Numbered from the stretch's first letter, positions 36,774 to 46,100 are shown. The stretch is 64,000 bases of DNA from Stappia stellulata DSM 5886 (GCF_000423705.1 NZ_KE384082.1:804843-868842); one strand, 5' to 3'. Numbers and translations: made by a program. Notes: generated from the sequence alone by a model not told the origin.

Positions 36774-37637
36774 CTATCCGGCGACACGCGCGCGAAACGG
36801 GCTCTGTCCGGCGGCGCTTTGACCCGCCGTGGCCGTTTGATAGAGGCCGCGATGATCGGGCACCGGGCGGAAGGCATCGGTCAGTCCGACGACCGTCTCG
36901 GCCGCGCCGAGCACCAGATACCCGTCGCTGGGCATCTGGCGGGCCATGCGCTGCAGCACGTCCACCTTGGTCGGCTGGTCGAAGTAGATCAGCACGTTGC
37001 GGCAAAAAAGAATGTCGAAGGTGCCGAGCGTGGAGAAGTTCTCCAGAAGATTGAGCTTGCGCCATTGCACCATCGAGCGGATCTCCGGATTGACCTGCCA
37101 GAGATCGCCCTTCTGGGTGAAATATTTCAGCAGCATCTGGATCGGCAGGCCACGCTGGACCTCAAACTGGCTGTAGATGCCGTTGCGGGCCTTGTCCAGA
37201 ACCTCGTTCGACAGGTCTGTGCCGAGGATCTCGACACGGAAACCGCCGACCTTCTGGGCTTCTTCCTTGAGGCAGATGGCCAGCGAATAGGGCTCCTGTC
37301 CGGTGGAAGCGGCCGCGCACCAGATCCGGATCGTGCGCCGGTCTGCGCGCGCCTTCAGCATCGCCGGCAACATCGTCTCGCGGAAATGCTTGAACGGCGT
37401 GTTGTCGCGAAAGAAGAAGGATTCATTCGTGGTCATGGCCTCGACGACATCGGAAGCGATCTGGGTCGCTCCCGGACGCTGCATCGCCTGGACCAGCTCA
37501 GACAGACCGGCGAAGCCATGGCGACGCGCGACCGGAAGGAGCCGACTTTCCACGAGATACTGTTTCTCGTTGCTCAGCACGAGCCCGGACTGGGATTTCA
37601 GGTGCTGCTTGAGATACTCGAACTGGGACGCAATCAC
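36774..37637 (-). CDS. cheR: Chemoreceptor glutamate methyltransferase CheR
   Basis: SAM-dependent methylation of chemoreceptor glutamates (287 aa). An N-terminal CheR helical domain (LVLSNEKQYLVESRLLPVARRHGF) and FFRDNTPFKHFRE are followed by the SAM motif IWCAAASTGQEPYSLAICL and CRNVLIYFDQPTKVDVLQRMARQM. The start overlaps the cheB stop (ATGA). It is the last gene of the operon. Confidence 0.94.
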   Translation of the reverse strand: MIASQFEYLKQHLKSQSGLVLSNEKQYLVESRLLPVARRHGFAGLSELVQAMQRPGATQIASDVVEAMTTNESFFFRDNTPFKHFRETMLPAMLKARADRRTIRIWCAAASTGQEPYSLAICLKEEAQKVGGFRVEILGTDLSNEVLDKARNGIYSQFEVQRGLPIQMLLKYFTQKGDLWQVNPEIRSMVQWRKLNLLENFSTLGTFDILFCRNVLIYFDQPTKVDVLQRMARQMPSDGYLVLGAAETVVGLTDAFRPVPDHRGLYQTATAGQSAAGQSPFRARVAG

Positions 37638-38851
37638 CTGAGACCTCCACTCAACAATCCGACGACCTTCGCGCCGATCTTCGAGATCGGCAGAATGTCG
37701 CTACACAAACCCGTATGCGCGGCCGCACCGGGCATTCCCCAGACGACGCTGCTGGCTTCGTCCTGCGCAATGATGCTACCGCCGCCGGCGGAGATCGTGC
37801 GCACACCGTTTGCCCCGTCGTGCCCCATGCCGGTCAGCACGATGGCAAGCGTCGCCGAGCCGTAGACCTTTGCCACGCTGTCGAACAGCGGATCGACGGC
37901 AGGCTTGCAGAAGTTGATCGGCGGACCGTCTTCCAGGCAGGCGACCGGCTGGCCGCCGTCCTTTTTCAAGATCATGTGCTTGCCGCCGGGCGCGACATAG
38001 ATATGCCCCGGCTTGAGCACTTCGCCGTTTTCCGCTTCTTTCGCCGGGCGCATCGCCGCCTTGGCGAGATGCTCTGCCAGGATCGCGGTAAACGTCGGCG
38101 GCATATGCTGTGTCACCACGACCGGAACGTCGCGGATCGCAGTGCCGATTTCGGCAAGAACCTGCTGGAGCGCCTGCGGGCCACCGGTCGAGGAACCGAT
38201 CGCGACGATGCGCGGCTTCACATTTGAATAGGCTCGCGTCTGCAACCCGGGCTTGGCAACCGCCGGGGCGGGCGCGGCCGCCATGCGGCTGTAGCCCTGC
38301 GCCGTGCTCGCGGCACGCGAGACCGGCATTTGCGACACGGTCTGCCCGGCACTCGTTTGCGCGCGCATCTGCCGGCCGCCGAAGGTGGGCGACGCCCGCC
38401 GGCGTTCGCCAAGCGCCTTGATCTTTTCAATCAGCTCGCGCCGGAAGTCGACGGAGGTGGTCACCTCACTGGTGGATTCGGGCTTCGGAACATAGTCCTG
38501 TGCCCCGAGCGAAAGCGCCCGAAGGCTGATTTCCGCGTTGCGCCGCGTCAGCGTCGACGCCATCACGACGATGAGATCGCGCTTCTTCTTCAGCATGAGC
38601 GGAAGGGCGGTGAGACCGTCCATTTCCGGCATTTCGATATCGAGAACCACAACATCAGGACTGCTGCGTTCGATATCGTCGACGGCAAGCTTTCCGTTTC
38701 GATGCGAAGCGACCAGATGCAGCGCCGGGTCCGCCTCGACCCAGCGGCTCAGCAATCCGCGAATGACGACGGAATCGTCCACGACCATAACGCGGACACG
38801 ATCCGGGTTGGCGCCGCCCTGAGTAAGAGGCGCAGATGAAGAAGCGATCAT
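37634..38851 (-). CDS. cheB: Chemoreceptor methylesterase CheB
   Basis: Response regulator and methylesterase/deamidase (405 aa). Receiver domain RVMVVDDSVVIRGLLSRW with Asp in VVVLDIEMPEMDG; the effector domain has the catalytic Ser in IGSSTGGPQAL, His in THMPPTF and Asp in TGMGHDGANG. An Ala/Gln-rich linker of about 50 residues joins the domains. It overlaps cheR by 4 nt and follows cheY by 22 bp. Confidence 0.95.
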   Translation of the reverse strand: MIASSSAPLTQGGANPDRVRVMVVDDSVVIRGLLSRWVEADPALHLVASHRNGKLAVDDIERSSPDVVVLDIEMPEMDGLTALPLMLKKKRDLIVVMASTLTRRNAEISLRALSLGAQDYVPKPESTSEVTTSVDFRRELIEKIKALGERRRASPTFGGRQMRAQTSAGQTVSQMPVSRAASTAQGYSRMAAAPAPAVAKPGLQTRAYSNVKPRIVAIGSSTGGPQALQQVLAEIGTAIRDVPVVVTQHMPPTFTAILAEHLAKAAMRPAKEAENGEVLKPGHIYVAPGGKHMILKKDGGQPVACLEDGPPINFCKPAVDPLFDSVAKVYGSATLAIVLTGMGHDGANGVRTISAGGGSIIAQDEASSVVWGMPGAAAHTGLCSDILPISKIGAKVVGLLSGGLR

Positions 38852-38873
38852 GTAACGGACCCCGCAAGGGTGA

Positions 38874-39239
38874 CTAGATAAGCCCGGTTTCCTGGAACTT
38901 CGCTTCCACGATGTCCTTGTCGAACGGCTTCATGATGTATTCGTTCGCCCCTGCACGCATGGCGCGCGTGATATGGGCGACGTCGTTCTCCGTGGTACAG
39001 AAGACGACGATCGGCTGATCTCCACCTTCCTCGCGACGAAGGGAAAGAAGGAACTCCAGGCCGTCCATTTCCGGCATGTTCCAGTCGAGCAGGATGGCAT
39101 CCGGCATTTGCTGGCGGCAGGCCTCAAGCGCCTTGAGACCGTCCTCGGCTTCCGAAACGGAGAACTCGAGGTCCTCCAGGATGCGGCGCGCCACCTTGCG
39201 GATAACGCTGGAATCGTCAACGACGAGACAGTGCTTCAT
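38874..39239 (-). CDS. cheY: Chemotaxis response regulator CheY
   Basis: Single receiver domain (121 aa). HCLVVDDSSVIRKVARRILED provides the acidic pocket, AILLDWNMPEMDG the phosphoacceptor Asp, and FCTTENDVAHITRAMRAGANEYIMKPFD the switch Thr and Lys. It lies between cheW and cheB and would be phosphorylated by CheA to act on the flagellar switch. Confidence 0.92.
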   Translation of the reverse strand: MKHCLVVDDSSVIRKVARRILEDLEFSVSEAEDGLKALEACRQQMPDAILLDWNMPEMDGLEFLLSLRREEGGDQPIVVFCTTENDVAHITRAMRAGANEYIMKPFDKDIVEAKFQETGLI

Positions 39240-39296
39240 TTCATTTTCTCCCGAGTGCCGGACATCGGCAGGTCGCTCCCCAGGGACAGGGGCCGG

Positions 39297-39779
39297 TCAG
39301 GCGGCGGCCTTGGGCTGTTCCACCATTGCGGAGAACAGCCGGGCCACGTCGAGGATGATCATCAGTTTGCCGTCCAGGCGATGAACACCGCCGGAAATCT
39401 CCGCCCAGCGCTTGTCGAGATTGGACGGGTTCGGCTCCTGCGAGGAGGAGGAAAGCCTCAGCACCTCGCCGACCGAGTCGATCACCAGTCCGTAGCTCTC
39501 GCCCTTTTGCTCGATGCCGACGGCCATGACCTGCGAACCCTCGTCACGATCGGGCAGATGCAACAGCTTGCGCATGTCGATTGCCGTCACGATCCGGCCG
39601 CGCAGGTTCAGCACACCGGCGACCTGCGGGGCCGCAAGCGGAACACGGGTGACCCGTTCAGGCACGAACACGTCGTGCACCTGGCTGATCGGCAGGCCGA
39701 AGAGCTGCCCCCCGATCACGACGGTCACATACTGGATGATCTCGTCGGCATTGGATGCGTGATTGTCGTTGTTGCTCAT
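39297..39779 (-). CDS. cheW: Chemotaxis coupling protein CheW
   Basis: Adaptor joining receptors to CheA (160 aa). QYVTVVIGGQLFGLPISQVHDVF followed by VAGVLNLRGRIVTAIDMRKLLHL is the CheW core, ending with MVEQPKAAA. The ATG overlaps the cheA stop (ATGA), and cheY follows after 57 bp. Confidence 0.94.
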   Translation of the reverse strand: MSNNDNHASNADEIIQYVTVVIGGQLFGLPISQVHDVFVPERVTRVPLAAPQVAGVLNLRGRIVTAIDMRKLLHLPDRDEGSQVMAVGIEQKGESYGLVIDSVGEVLRLSSSSQEPNPSNLDKRWAEISGGVHRLDGKLMIILDVARLFSAMVEQPKAAA

Positions 39780-42529
39780 GCCGCAATCCCCACTTCACCC
39801 GAAAACAGGTCCTTCAAGGAGGCGATCAGCCCCGGCCTGTCGAATTTCGCCACATAGTCGTCGAAGCCTGCCTGTCGCCCGCGTTCGATCGATGCCGGTG
39901 AGACCACGGCCGACAGGGCCAGGATCGGCATCTTGCGGAACCGCGGGTCGCGGCGCAGCGCTTCGCAGAACTCGAAGCCGTTGATTTCCGGCATCTCGAT
40001 ATCGCTGACGATCGCCTGGTACTGGTTGCCGTTCTCCAGGAGCTCGAAGGCATGCTGCGCGCCCTGGCAGGCCGTCACGTCGTAGCCGGCGGCCTTGAGG
40101 ACCGGCGTCAGCATGTTGCGGAAGAACGCGCTGTCGTCGACGAGCAGAACCTTCTTTGTCAGCGCCGCGATATCCATTTCCTTGCGCATGAACCAGTCCT
40201 CGAAGGCCTGGGGCAGGAAGTAGCCGAGATCGATGACCTCGGTCGCCTTGTCCTTGATCACCGCGGACCCGAGCACACCGGCACGGTCGGAGCCGACCTC
40301 GATGTTCATGCGATCCTCGACGATGTCGACGATCTCGTCGACGACCAGGCCCATCGACCGGCCCGCGTCGGAGAAGACCAGCATCGGCTGGGTGCCTTCC
40401 GAGCGGCGCGTCTGTGCCGGATCGATGTAGACCAGCGGCATCAGCGATCCGCGATACTGCACGAGATCGCGTCCGTTGGACTGTTCGATCTTGGTCACGT
40501 CGAACTCTTCCAGGCGCGTGACCAGCGAGAGCGGAACCGCCTTGGGTTCGGCCGACCCGGCCCTGAACAGCAGCATCGACACTGTCGACTGGCCGTCGAG
40601 CGCGGAGGTGACTGCCTCTTCCTGCTGCTTGCGCTCTTCCTCGGCCACCACGCTGGAGGCGTGGCTCGCCATCGCGGAGGCGACGCCGTTCGGATCGATA
40701 ATCATGATCACGGCACCGTCGCCCAGGATGGTGTTGCCGGAGAACATCGTCAGGTTGCGCAGCATCGTCGACATCGGCTTGACGACGATTTCCTCCGTAT
40801 GGAAGACGCCGTCGACGACGACGCCGAACGTCTCGCTGCCGACCTGCATGACGACGATGAAGCCTGTGTCGGACTTCGTTTCCGTGTCCGTGGCGTTCGG
40901 GTTGGCGCCAAGCAGGTAGGACATCTGCACCAGCGGCAGCAGCTTGTTGCGCAGCCGCAAGACAGGCGTGTCCTTGATCCGCTCGATGCGCGGCTCGGAG
41001 TTGTCCTGGACCCGCACGAGTTCCACCACCGAAAGCTGCGGAATGGCGAAACGGTCGCCCCCGGCCTCGACGATCAGCGCCGACACGATGGCGAGCGTCA
41101 GCGGGATCTTGATGATGAAGCTCGACCCCTTGCCCTGGACAGAGCGCAGGTCGATCGAGCCGCCGATGAGTTCGACATTGTTGCGCACCACGTCCATGCC
41201 GACGCCGCGGCCCGACACGCTGGTGACATTCGCCGCCGTGGAGAAGCCTGCCGCGAAGATGAACTTGTGGATCTGCTGATCCGTCATCTTCTCCATTTCG
41301 GCTTCGCTCGCCAGACCGCGCTCGAGCACCTTGGCCTTGACCCGGTCGACGTCGATGCCGCGACCGTCGTCACGCACCTCGATGATGATGTGACCGCCCT
41401 CGTGATAGGCGGACAGCGTGATCGTGCCCTTTTCCGACTTGCCCACGGCACGCCGGTCGACCGGCATCTCCAGGCCGTGGTCGGCCGAGTTGCGGATCAT
41501 GTGGGTGAGCGGATCCTTGATCAGCTCGAGCACCTGGCGGTCGAGTTCGGTGTCGGCGCCGAGCATTTCCAGCTCGATCGGCTTCTCAAGCTCCTGGCTG
41601 AGATCGCGAACGATACGCGGAAGCTTCTGCCAGGCGTTTCCGATCGGCTGCATGCGCGTCTTCATGACGCCTTCCTGCAGCTCCGCGGTCACGTTCGACA
41701 GGCGCTGCAGCGGCACCTTGAATTCGGAATCCTCGTGGCGGCGCACGATCTCCAGGAGCTGGTTTCGCGTCAGCACCAGTTCGGAGACCATGGTCATCAG
41801 GTCTTCCAGAGTGTCGACCGCAACGCGGATCGACTGACTGGAGATGGACGCCTTCTTTTCAGTCGGCTCCTTGGCGGCCGGCTCTTCCTTGACCTTGGCC
41901 TTCGCCTTGGCCGTTTCGGCCAGCGGCGCAGCTGCGACCGGAGCCGCTTCGGCCTCGACCTCATGGTCAAGCTCTTCCTCGGAGGCGGCGACCGGAAGAT
42001 CGACCTCGCATTCCGCCTCGCGGAAAGCGCGTTCCAGATCGTCCAGGGACACCTCGCCGGGGCGCAGCGGGCGCTCGAGGCTCTGGTCGACGGCATCGTC
42101 GATGGCAGACGCCTCTTCAGCTTCCTCGGCCTTGGCCTCGCCCGTCGTGTCTGCAGACAGGGACAACCGCTCCAATTCGGAGATCAGGTCGTCGTCGCTG
42201 CCTTCCGGCTCCGCGCCGCCCGCCGCTTCGAGATCCGCGAGGATTTCCTTGATCCGATCGATCGACGTCAGGATCAGCGACACCGCTTCCTGGGTCACCG
42301 GTGCTCCGTCGCGGAACTTGCCCATCAGCGTTTCGGCCGCATGTGCCAACGCTTCAAGCCGCGGCAATCCGAGGAAACCACAGGTTCCCTTGATGGTGTG
42401 AACCAATCGGAAAACGTTGTCTAGAATCTTCGCATTGTTCGGTTCTTGCTCGAACTTCACGAGTTCGACGTCAACGACATCAAGGCTCTCGTTCGTTTCG
42501 GTTAGGAACTCGCTAAGCAAGTCGTCCAT
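39776..42529 (-). CDS. cheA: Hybrid chemotaxis histidine kinase CheA with C-terminal receiver
   Basis: Core kinase of chemotaxis (917 aa). Domains: HPt with His44 in FRLVHTIKGTCGFLG, an acidic Ala/Glu-rich linker, dimerisation (SIRVAVDTLEDLMTMVSELVLTRNQL), HATPase (LTHMIRNSADHGLE; IEVRDDGRGID), a first CheW-like domain, a second CheW-like domain (RGSLMPLVYIDPAQTRRSEG) and a C-terminal receiver (KKVLLVDDSAFFRNMLTPVL, Asp in IVSDIEMPEINGFEF). The duplicated CheW domain and fused receiver distinguish it from E. coli CheA. ATG 42529 was chosen over the longer open frame (to 42589) by the HPt start. A near-CtrA box lies about 90 bp upstream. Confidence 0.94.
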   Translation of the reverse strand: MDDLLSEFLTETNESLDVVDVELVKFEQEPNNAKILDNVFRLVHTIKGTCGFLGLPRLEALAHAAETLMGKFRDGAPVTQEAVSLILTSIDRIKEILADLEAAGGAEPEGSDDDLISELERLSLSADTTGEAKAEEAEEASAIDDAVDQSLERPLRPGEVSLDDLERAFREAECEVDLPVAASEEELDHEVEAEAAPVAAAPLAETAKAKAKVKEEPAAKEPTEKKASISSQSIRVAVDTLEDLMTMVSELVLTRNQLLEIVRRHEDSEFKVPLQRLSNVTAELQEGVMKTRMQPIGNAWQKLPRIVRDLSQELEKPIELEMLGADTELDRQVLELIKDPLTHMIRNSADHGLEMPVDRRAVGKSEKGTITLSAYHEGGHIIIEVRDDGRGIDVDRVKAKVLERGLASEAEMEKMTDQQIHKFIFAAGFSTAANVTSVSGRGVGMDVVRNNVELIGGSIDLRSVQGKGSSFIIKIPLTLAIVSALIVEAGGDRFAIPQLSVVELVRVQDNSEPRIERIKDTPVLRLRNKLLPLVQMSYLLGANPNATDTETKSDTGFIVVMQVGSETFGVVVDGVFHTEEIVVKPMSTMLRNLTMFSGNTILGDGAVIMIIDPNGVASAMASHASSVVAEEERKQQEEAVTSALDGQSTVSMLLFRAGSAEPKAVPLSLVTRLEEFDVTKIEQSNGRDLVQYRGSLMPLVYIDPAQTRRSEGTQPMLVFSDAGRSMGLVVDEIVDIVEDRMNIEVGSDRAGVLGSAVIKDKATEVIDLGYFLPQAFEDWFMRKEMDIAALTKKVLLVDDSAFFRNMLTPVLKAAGYDVTACQGAQHAFELLENGNQYQAIVSDIEMPEINGFEFCEALRRDPRFRKMPILALSAVVSPASIERGRQAGFDDYVAKFDRPGLIASLKDLFSGEVGIAA

Positions 42530-42618
42530 GGTCAAACTCACCCGACTGGTTACTGGTACACAGCCCGGATCCAAGTCCGGGCAACCCATCCCTCGTCGAA
42601 GAGCATGCCGCCGAAACA

Positions 42619-42633
42619 GTTAAGATAAATTGA
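42619..42633. promoter_or_regulatory. Imperfect CtrA box upstream of cheA
   Basis: TTAAGATAAATTGAA fits TTAA-N7-TTAA except for one base (TGAA). It lies 90 bp upstream of the cheA start in the only AT-rich part of the 131-bp gap. Confidence 0.4.
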
Positions 42634-42660
42634 AACCAGACAACTACCTTTGTCGTTAAA

Positions 42661-43305
42661 TCATGCCGTAGACGCAGCAGTAATTTTTACGCCGTCTTCT
42701 TCCTTAACGACCTCTAAATTCATTCCCGATTCACGTGCAAGCAACGCCGCATACACCGGCTGCACCGTATGTGCATCGATCCGCTCGGGCTCGTTGCCCG
42801 CCATCATGTCGAGCACCAGCGCGGGCACCTTGGTCGTCGAGCCGGTGACCTTGAGTTCAAAGGTGGGCGTCTGCGGGTCGCCTTCCATGCGCACGGTGAT
42901 CAACCCGCCGCGAGGAACGCACTGGTTGGCCAGCAGGATCAGGTTCAGCAAAAGCTTGACCCGGTTCTTCGGCATCAGCAGCCGCGGCACCTGCCATTCG
43001 AGGTCGGCCTTTTCATTGGCGAGAAAGCCGGCGGCCACCGATTGCGCGTCGCCGAGGTCGATCTCGGCGCCGGCCGACCCGGCGGCTCCGAAGGCAAGAC
43101 GCGCGAACTGGAGCTTCGCAGAGGCCTGGCGGGCGCTCTTGCGAATCAACTCCATCGCGAATTCCTTCATGTCCCCGCTGTCTTCCTCGTCGAGGACCTC
43201 AAGGCCGTTGGTGATGGCCCCGACCGGCGAAATGATGTCGTGGCAAACGCGGCTTGCGACAAGTGCGGCAAGATCCAGGGCGCTGAGATCGTCGATGGCG
43301 GTCAT
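42661..43305 (-). CDS. chpT: Histidine phosphotransferase ChpT
   Basis: Essential relay protein (214 aa) that passes phosphate from CckA to CtrA and CpdR. It has a degenerate kinase fold: phosphoacceptor His22 in SRVCHDIISPVGAITNGLEVL, then a pseudo-ATPase lobe (LMPKNRVKLLLNLILLANQCVPRGGLITV) without nucleotide motifs. GAGGA precedes ATG 43305; the upstream open frame is not coding. It lies 131 bp before cheA on the same strand and 6 kb from ctrA. Confidence 0.9.
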   Translation of the reverse strand: MTAIDDLSALDLAALVASRVCHDIISPVGAITNGLEVLDEEDSGDMKEFAMELIRKSARQASAKLQFARLAFGAAGSAGAEIDLGDAQSVAAGFLANEKADLEWQVPRLLMPKNRVKLLLNLILLANQCVPRGGLITVRMEGDPQTPTFELKVTGSTTKVPALVLDMMAGNEPERIDAHTVQPVYAALLARESGMNLEVVKEEDGVKITAASTA

Positions 43306-43462
43306 GCGGTCGTCCTCGAATGGGGGCTGTCCGTCGATGGCGGATGCGTCGCGAAGCTTTCGCAGTGATTCGCGAAACTGTGAAAGGGTTACACTTGGTG
43401 TCGCGCACTGCCAAGCGAACCGGCAGACTCGACGCGATTGCAATGGACGAGGCCGGTTCTCG

Positions 43463-44008
43463 TCATCCGCCACATCCCAGACGCGTGGCGTTTTTCTCGG
43501 CGGCGGCGAGCTTGCTCTTCGGGTCGGCCAGGAAAAGAAAGCGGTTGATCTCCGAATGGAACAGCAGCAGCCCCCCTTCATAAAGGGCAAAGACCATCGG
43601 GTTGCCTGCGGTGACGAACCCGTCGGCCAGCGCAACGGGGTCGCAGCCGGCCAGATGCGGGGCATAGACTTCCGGATCCGCCTCGAACGCGGCCCGGTTG
43701 CCCTCGTTCACGAACACCCAGATCGTGCCCGCCCAGCGCAATTCATGGCGCGGCAGACCCTCGCGCGGCTTTTTGGCCACGAAATAGGCGACCGGATCGC
43801 GTCCGCCGAGCGCATATCCGCTCATGACGTCGGTCGCATAATCCTGCGAAACGGCCCCGTGTCCGCCGGTCACGGCGAAGAAAAGGGCCAATGCCGCCCT
43901 CCACCATAATGTCTTCGGAATTCGACTACACTCTGACACCGAATCAACTCCGACGACTGCGACGGACCGAATGTGCATCGCGACCATCCGCCTGGCCACC
44001 TCCGCCAT
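43463..44008 (-). CDS. Exported YHS-domain protein
   Basis: Small protein (about 181 aa) with a hydrophobic segment WWRAALALFFAVTGGHGAVSQ that looks like a signal or anchor after an unusually long N-terminal region. The domain begins GYALGGRDPVAYFVAKKPREGLP, the YHS core, and continues with WVFVNEGNRAAFEADPEVYAPHLAGCDPVALADG. YHS domains are linked to metal-related functions, but none is proved here. The start is uncertain: ATG 44008 has AAGGAC upstream; later ATGs (43987, 43978) are possible. It is upstream of chpT on the same strand. Confidence 0.7.
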   Translation of the reverse strand: MAEVARRMVAMHIRSVAVVGVDSVSECSRIPKTLWWRAALALFFAVTGGHGAVSQDYATDVMSGYALGGRDPVAYFVAKKPREGLPRHELRWAGTIWVFVNEGNRAAFEADPEVYAPHLAGCDPVALADGFVTAGNPMVFALYEGGLLLFHSEINRFLFLADPKSKLAAAEKNATRLGCGG

Positions 44009-44103
44009 CGACACCGTCCTTGTTCATGCGCCTTCCGCCCGTTCATTGTCTGTCGGCGCGCCACGCGTCGCACACGCGCCCACAGTCTGAGAGGACACTA
44101 AAC

Positions 44104-44709
44104 ATGATTCCGCACCGCGCGTCCGCTCTCCGCATTTTCATGCCTTCCGGACTTCGAGCCTTCGCCCTTGCGCTTGCCTTCGTCGCGGCGATCGCCCTTG
44201 CGCCTCCCGCCGGCGCGCAACAGCCCGAGCAATTCAGCCAGGACGAGCTCCTCAACACAGGGCACCGCTTTTTCGGACAAATTTCCGGCGGCCTCGCCTC
44301 GGTGATCGAGCGGGCGGTTTCGCAATACGGCCAACCGAACGGCTACATTCTCGGCGAAGAAGGCTCCGGCGCCTTGCTGGCCGGCGCGCGCTACGGCGAA
44401 GGTCAGCTCTACACCCGCAATGCCGGCACGCATAAGGTCTTCTGGCAGGGGCCGTCCTTCGGCTGGGACATCGGCGCCGACGGCGCGCGAACGATGATGC
44501 TCGTCTACAATCTGCCCGATACCGACGCGATCATGCGCCGCTATGTCGGCGTCGCCGGATCCGCCTATCTCGTCGGCGGCTTCGGCATGACCGTGCTGTC
44601 CAATCACGACATCTATGTGGTCCCCGTTCGCGCGGGCGTCGGCGCGCGGCTCGGGGTCAATGTCGGATACCTCAAATTCACCAACGAACCGACGTGGAAC
44701 CCGTTCTGA
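44104..44709 (+). CDS. eipA: Envelope integrity protein EipA (DUF1134)
   Basis: Periplasmic small-barrel protein (201 aa) required for envelope integrity in Brucella, where CtrA controls it. The signal peptide ends near residue 38 (PPAGA). The mature core includes GQISGGLASVIERAVSQYGQPNGYILGEEGSGALLAGARYGEGQLYT and FGWDIGADGARTMMLVYNL, diagnostic of DUF1134. GAGAGGAC precedes ATG 44104. No TTAA-N7-TTAA box is seen in its upstream region. Confidence 0.9.
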   Translation: MIPHRASALRIFMPSGLRAFALALAFVAAIALAPPAGAQQPEQFSQDELLNTGHRFFGQISGGLASVIERAVSQYGQPNGYILGEEGSGALLAGARYGEGQLYTRNAGTHKVFWQGPSFGWDIGADGARTMMLVYNLPDTDAIMRRYVGVAGSAYLVGGFGMTVLSNHDIYVVPVRAGVGARLGVNVGYLKFTNEPTWNPF

Positions 44710-44724
44710 CCTTGTCCGCGCCCA

Positions 44725-44754
44725 CGTCCGCCGGCAAGCTCCCGCTTGGCGGAC
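44725..44754 (+). terminator. Hairpin after eipA
   Basis: CGTCCGC..CAAGC pairs with GCTTGGCGGACG around a short loop with one 3-nt bulge, 15 bp after the eipA stop. There is no T-run. Confidence 0.45.
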
Positions 44755-44846
44755 GACCGCACGTCAGGTAAGCAGAAGGGAGCGGAGCCGGCGCACACGC
44801 GCAGCGTTCCGGGGAACCGCGCGAAACGAAACGGTGGTGGTCGGTC

Positions 44847-46100
44847 TTGATTGAAGCGGCAATGCTTGTGGTACTGGGTGCCTGTCTCGCCGGCCTTGTC
44901 GCGCTTGCGATCCTGCCGGCGATCTGGCGGCGCGCAGTGCGGCTCACGCGCCAGGCGGTCGAGGCGACGAGCCCGATGACCCATGCCGATGTGCGCGCGG
45001 AAATCGGCAGCCTCAGGGCCGGCCACGCGCTGGAGCATCGCCGGCTCGAAAGCGGGCTCGAACGCCTCCAGGCCGAGACGGCAAGCAACCGCATTGCCCG
45101 CGACCGGGCGGAAAACGTCGCCAACGACCTGCGCAAGGAGATGCTGGCCCGCGACCAGGCGCTGGCCGAGGCCTCGGCGCGCGAAGACGGGCTGCGCCGG
45201 GAACTCCAGCAGCACGAGGAAGCCGTAGCAATGGCGAAGGCGCGACAGCGCGAACTCGAGCGAAGTCTCAAGCGCATGATGGCAACGGCTGGCGACAGCG
45301 CGGAAAAAGCGCTAGCGCCGCCGGAGGCGCCTGCCGACTGGCACTCCGATACGAATGCAAGCGTTGCCCGCACGTCGGACCTCGCCCGGATCGCCGGGCT
45401 CGAGTCGGAAATCACAGCCCTGAAGCGCAAGCTTGAAGCCGCGGAGAAAAAAGTGCGCGAGCGGCCTCTGCCGCAAGACGCTCCGGATGCGGCGCCGCAG
45501 GAGGGCCGCGGCCCGCAGCAGCGGTTCGGGCACCAGAACAACCGGCTGTTCGAAGCGGAATCCAAACTGATCGCCGCGCAGGCGGAAATCACCCGCCTGT
45601 CCATCCTGCTGGAGGAAGATGGCGAGACCGCCTCCCCGCAGGAGACATCGTCTCTTCCAGGGTCAGCCACGGAGACGGCCGCTCTCTCGCGGCTTGTCGC
45701 CGACGCGGAACGACTGGAAGCGGAGAACGCGCGCCTGCGCGCCGACCTGCACAGCAACGACGCCTTCATGTCCTTGCGCCGCGAGTTGTCGGATCTGGCC
45801 GCCTCCGTCATGGAGAGCCTGGACACCGACGAAAACGGCGTGGACGCCGACACTCTGGAAACCACCGGGCACGTCACGCCGGATGCGCCCCCGGCGACGG
45901 CCGACGATACCCGGCCTGCGCAAGGCGCCGTAAAGAGCGACGGTGCGGAAGCGCCGCCGAAAGGTGAGGACACGGACGGCCAGCCATCGCTGTCCGCGCG
46001 GATCCGCGCTGCCCGCAAGCGCCTGAAGCCGAAAAACGGCATGCCCGGCAAGCCGGCCGCCGAGGTTGGCTCCACCGCGAAACAAAAAGCCGAAGTCTGA
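44847..46100 (+). CDS. Membrane-anchored coiled-coil protein, unknown function
   Basis: Protein of 417 aa with one N-terminal membrane helix (MLVVLGACLAGLVALAILPAIWRRAVRL) followed by long coiled coil rich in Arg, Glu and Ala, and a low-complexity C-terminus. I recall similar proteins in Rhizobiales but know no function. TTG 44847 is preferred because relatives start MIE; ATG 44862 would remove five residues. The topology (short outside, long cytoplasmic coil) suggests a scaffold or tether. It follows eipA by 137 bp on the same strand. Confidence 0.7.
   Translation: MIEAAMLVVLGACLAGLVALAILPAIWRRAVRLTRQAVEATSPMTHADVRAEIGSLRAGHALEHRRLESGLERLQAETASNRIARDRAENVANDLRKEMLARDQALAEASAREDGLRRELQQHEEAVAMAKARQRELERSLKRMMATAGDSAEKALAPPEAPADWHSDTNASVARTSDLARIAGLESEITALKRKLEAAEKKVRERPLPQDAPDAAPQEGRGPQQRFGHQNNRLFEAESKLIAAQAEITRLSILLEEDGETASPQETSSLPGSATETAALSRLVADAERLEAENARLRADLHSNDAFMSLRRELSDLAASVMESLDTDENGVDADTLETTGHVTPDAPPATADDTRPAQGAVKSDGAEAPPKGEDTDGQPSLSARIRAARKRLKPKNGMPGKPAAEVGSTAKQKAEV

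Noticed and set aside
44009-44103. CtrA site in front of eipA, expected from Brucella
   Set aside because: No TTAA-N7-TTAA or close variant is present; only one GANTC (in the YHS gene, near 43941) is nearby.
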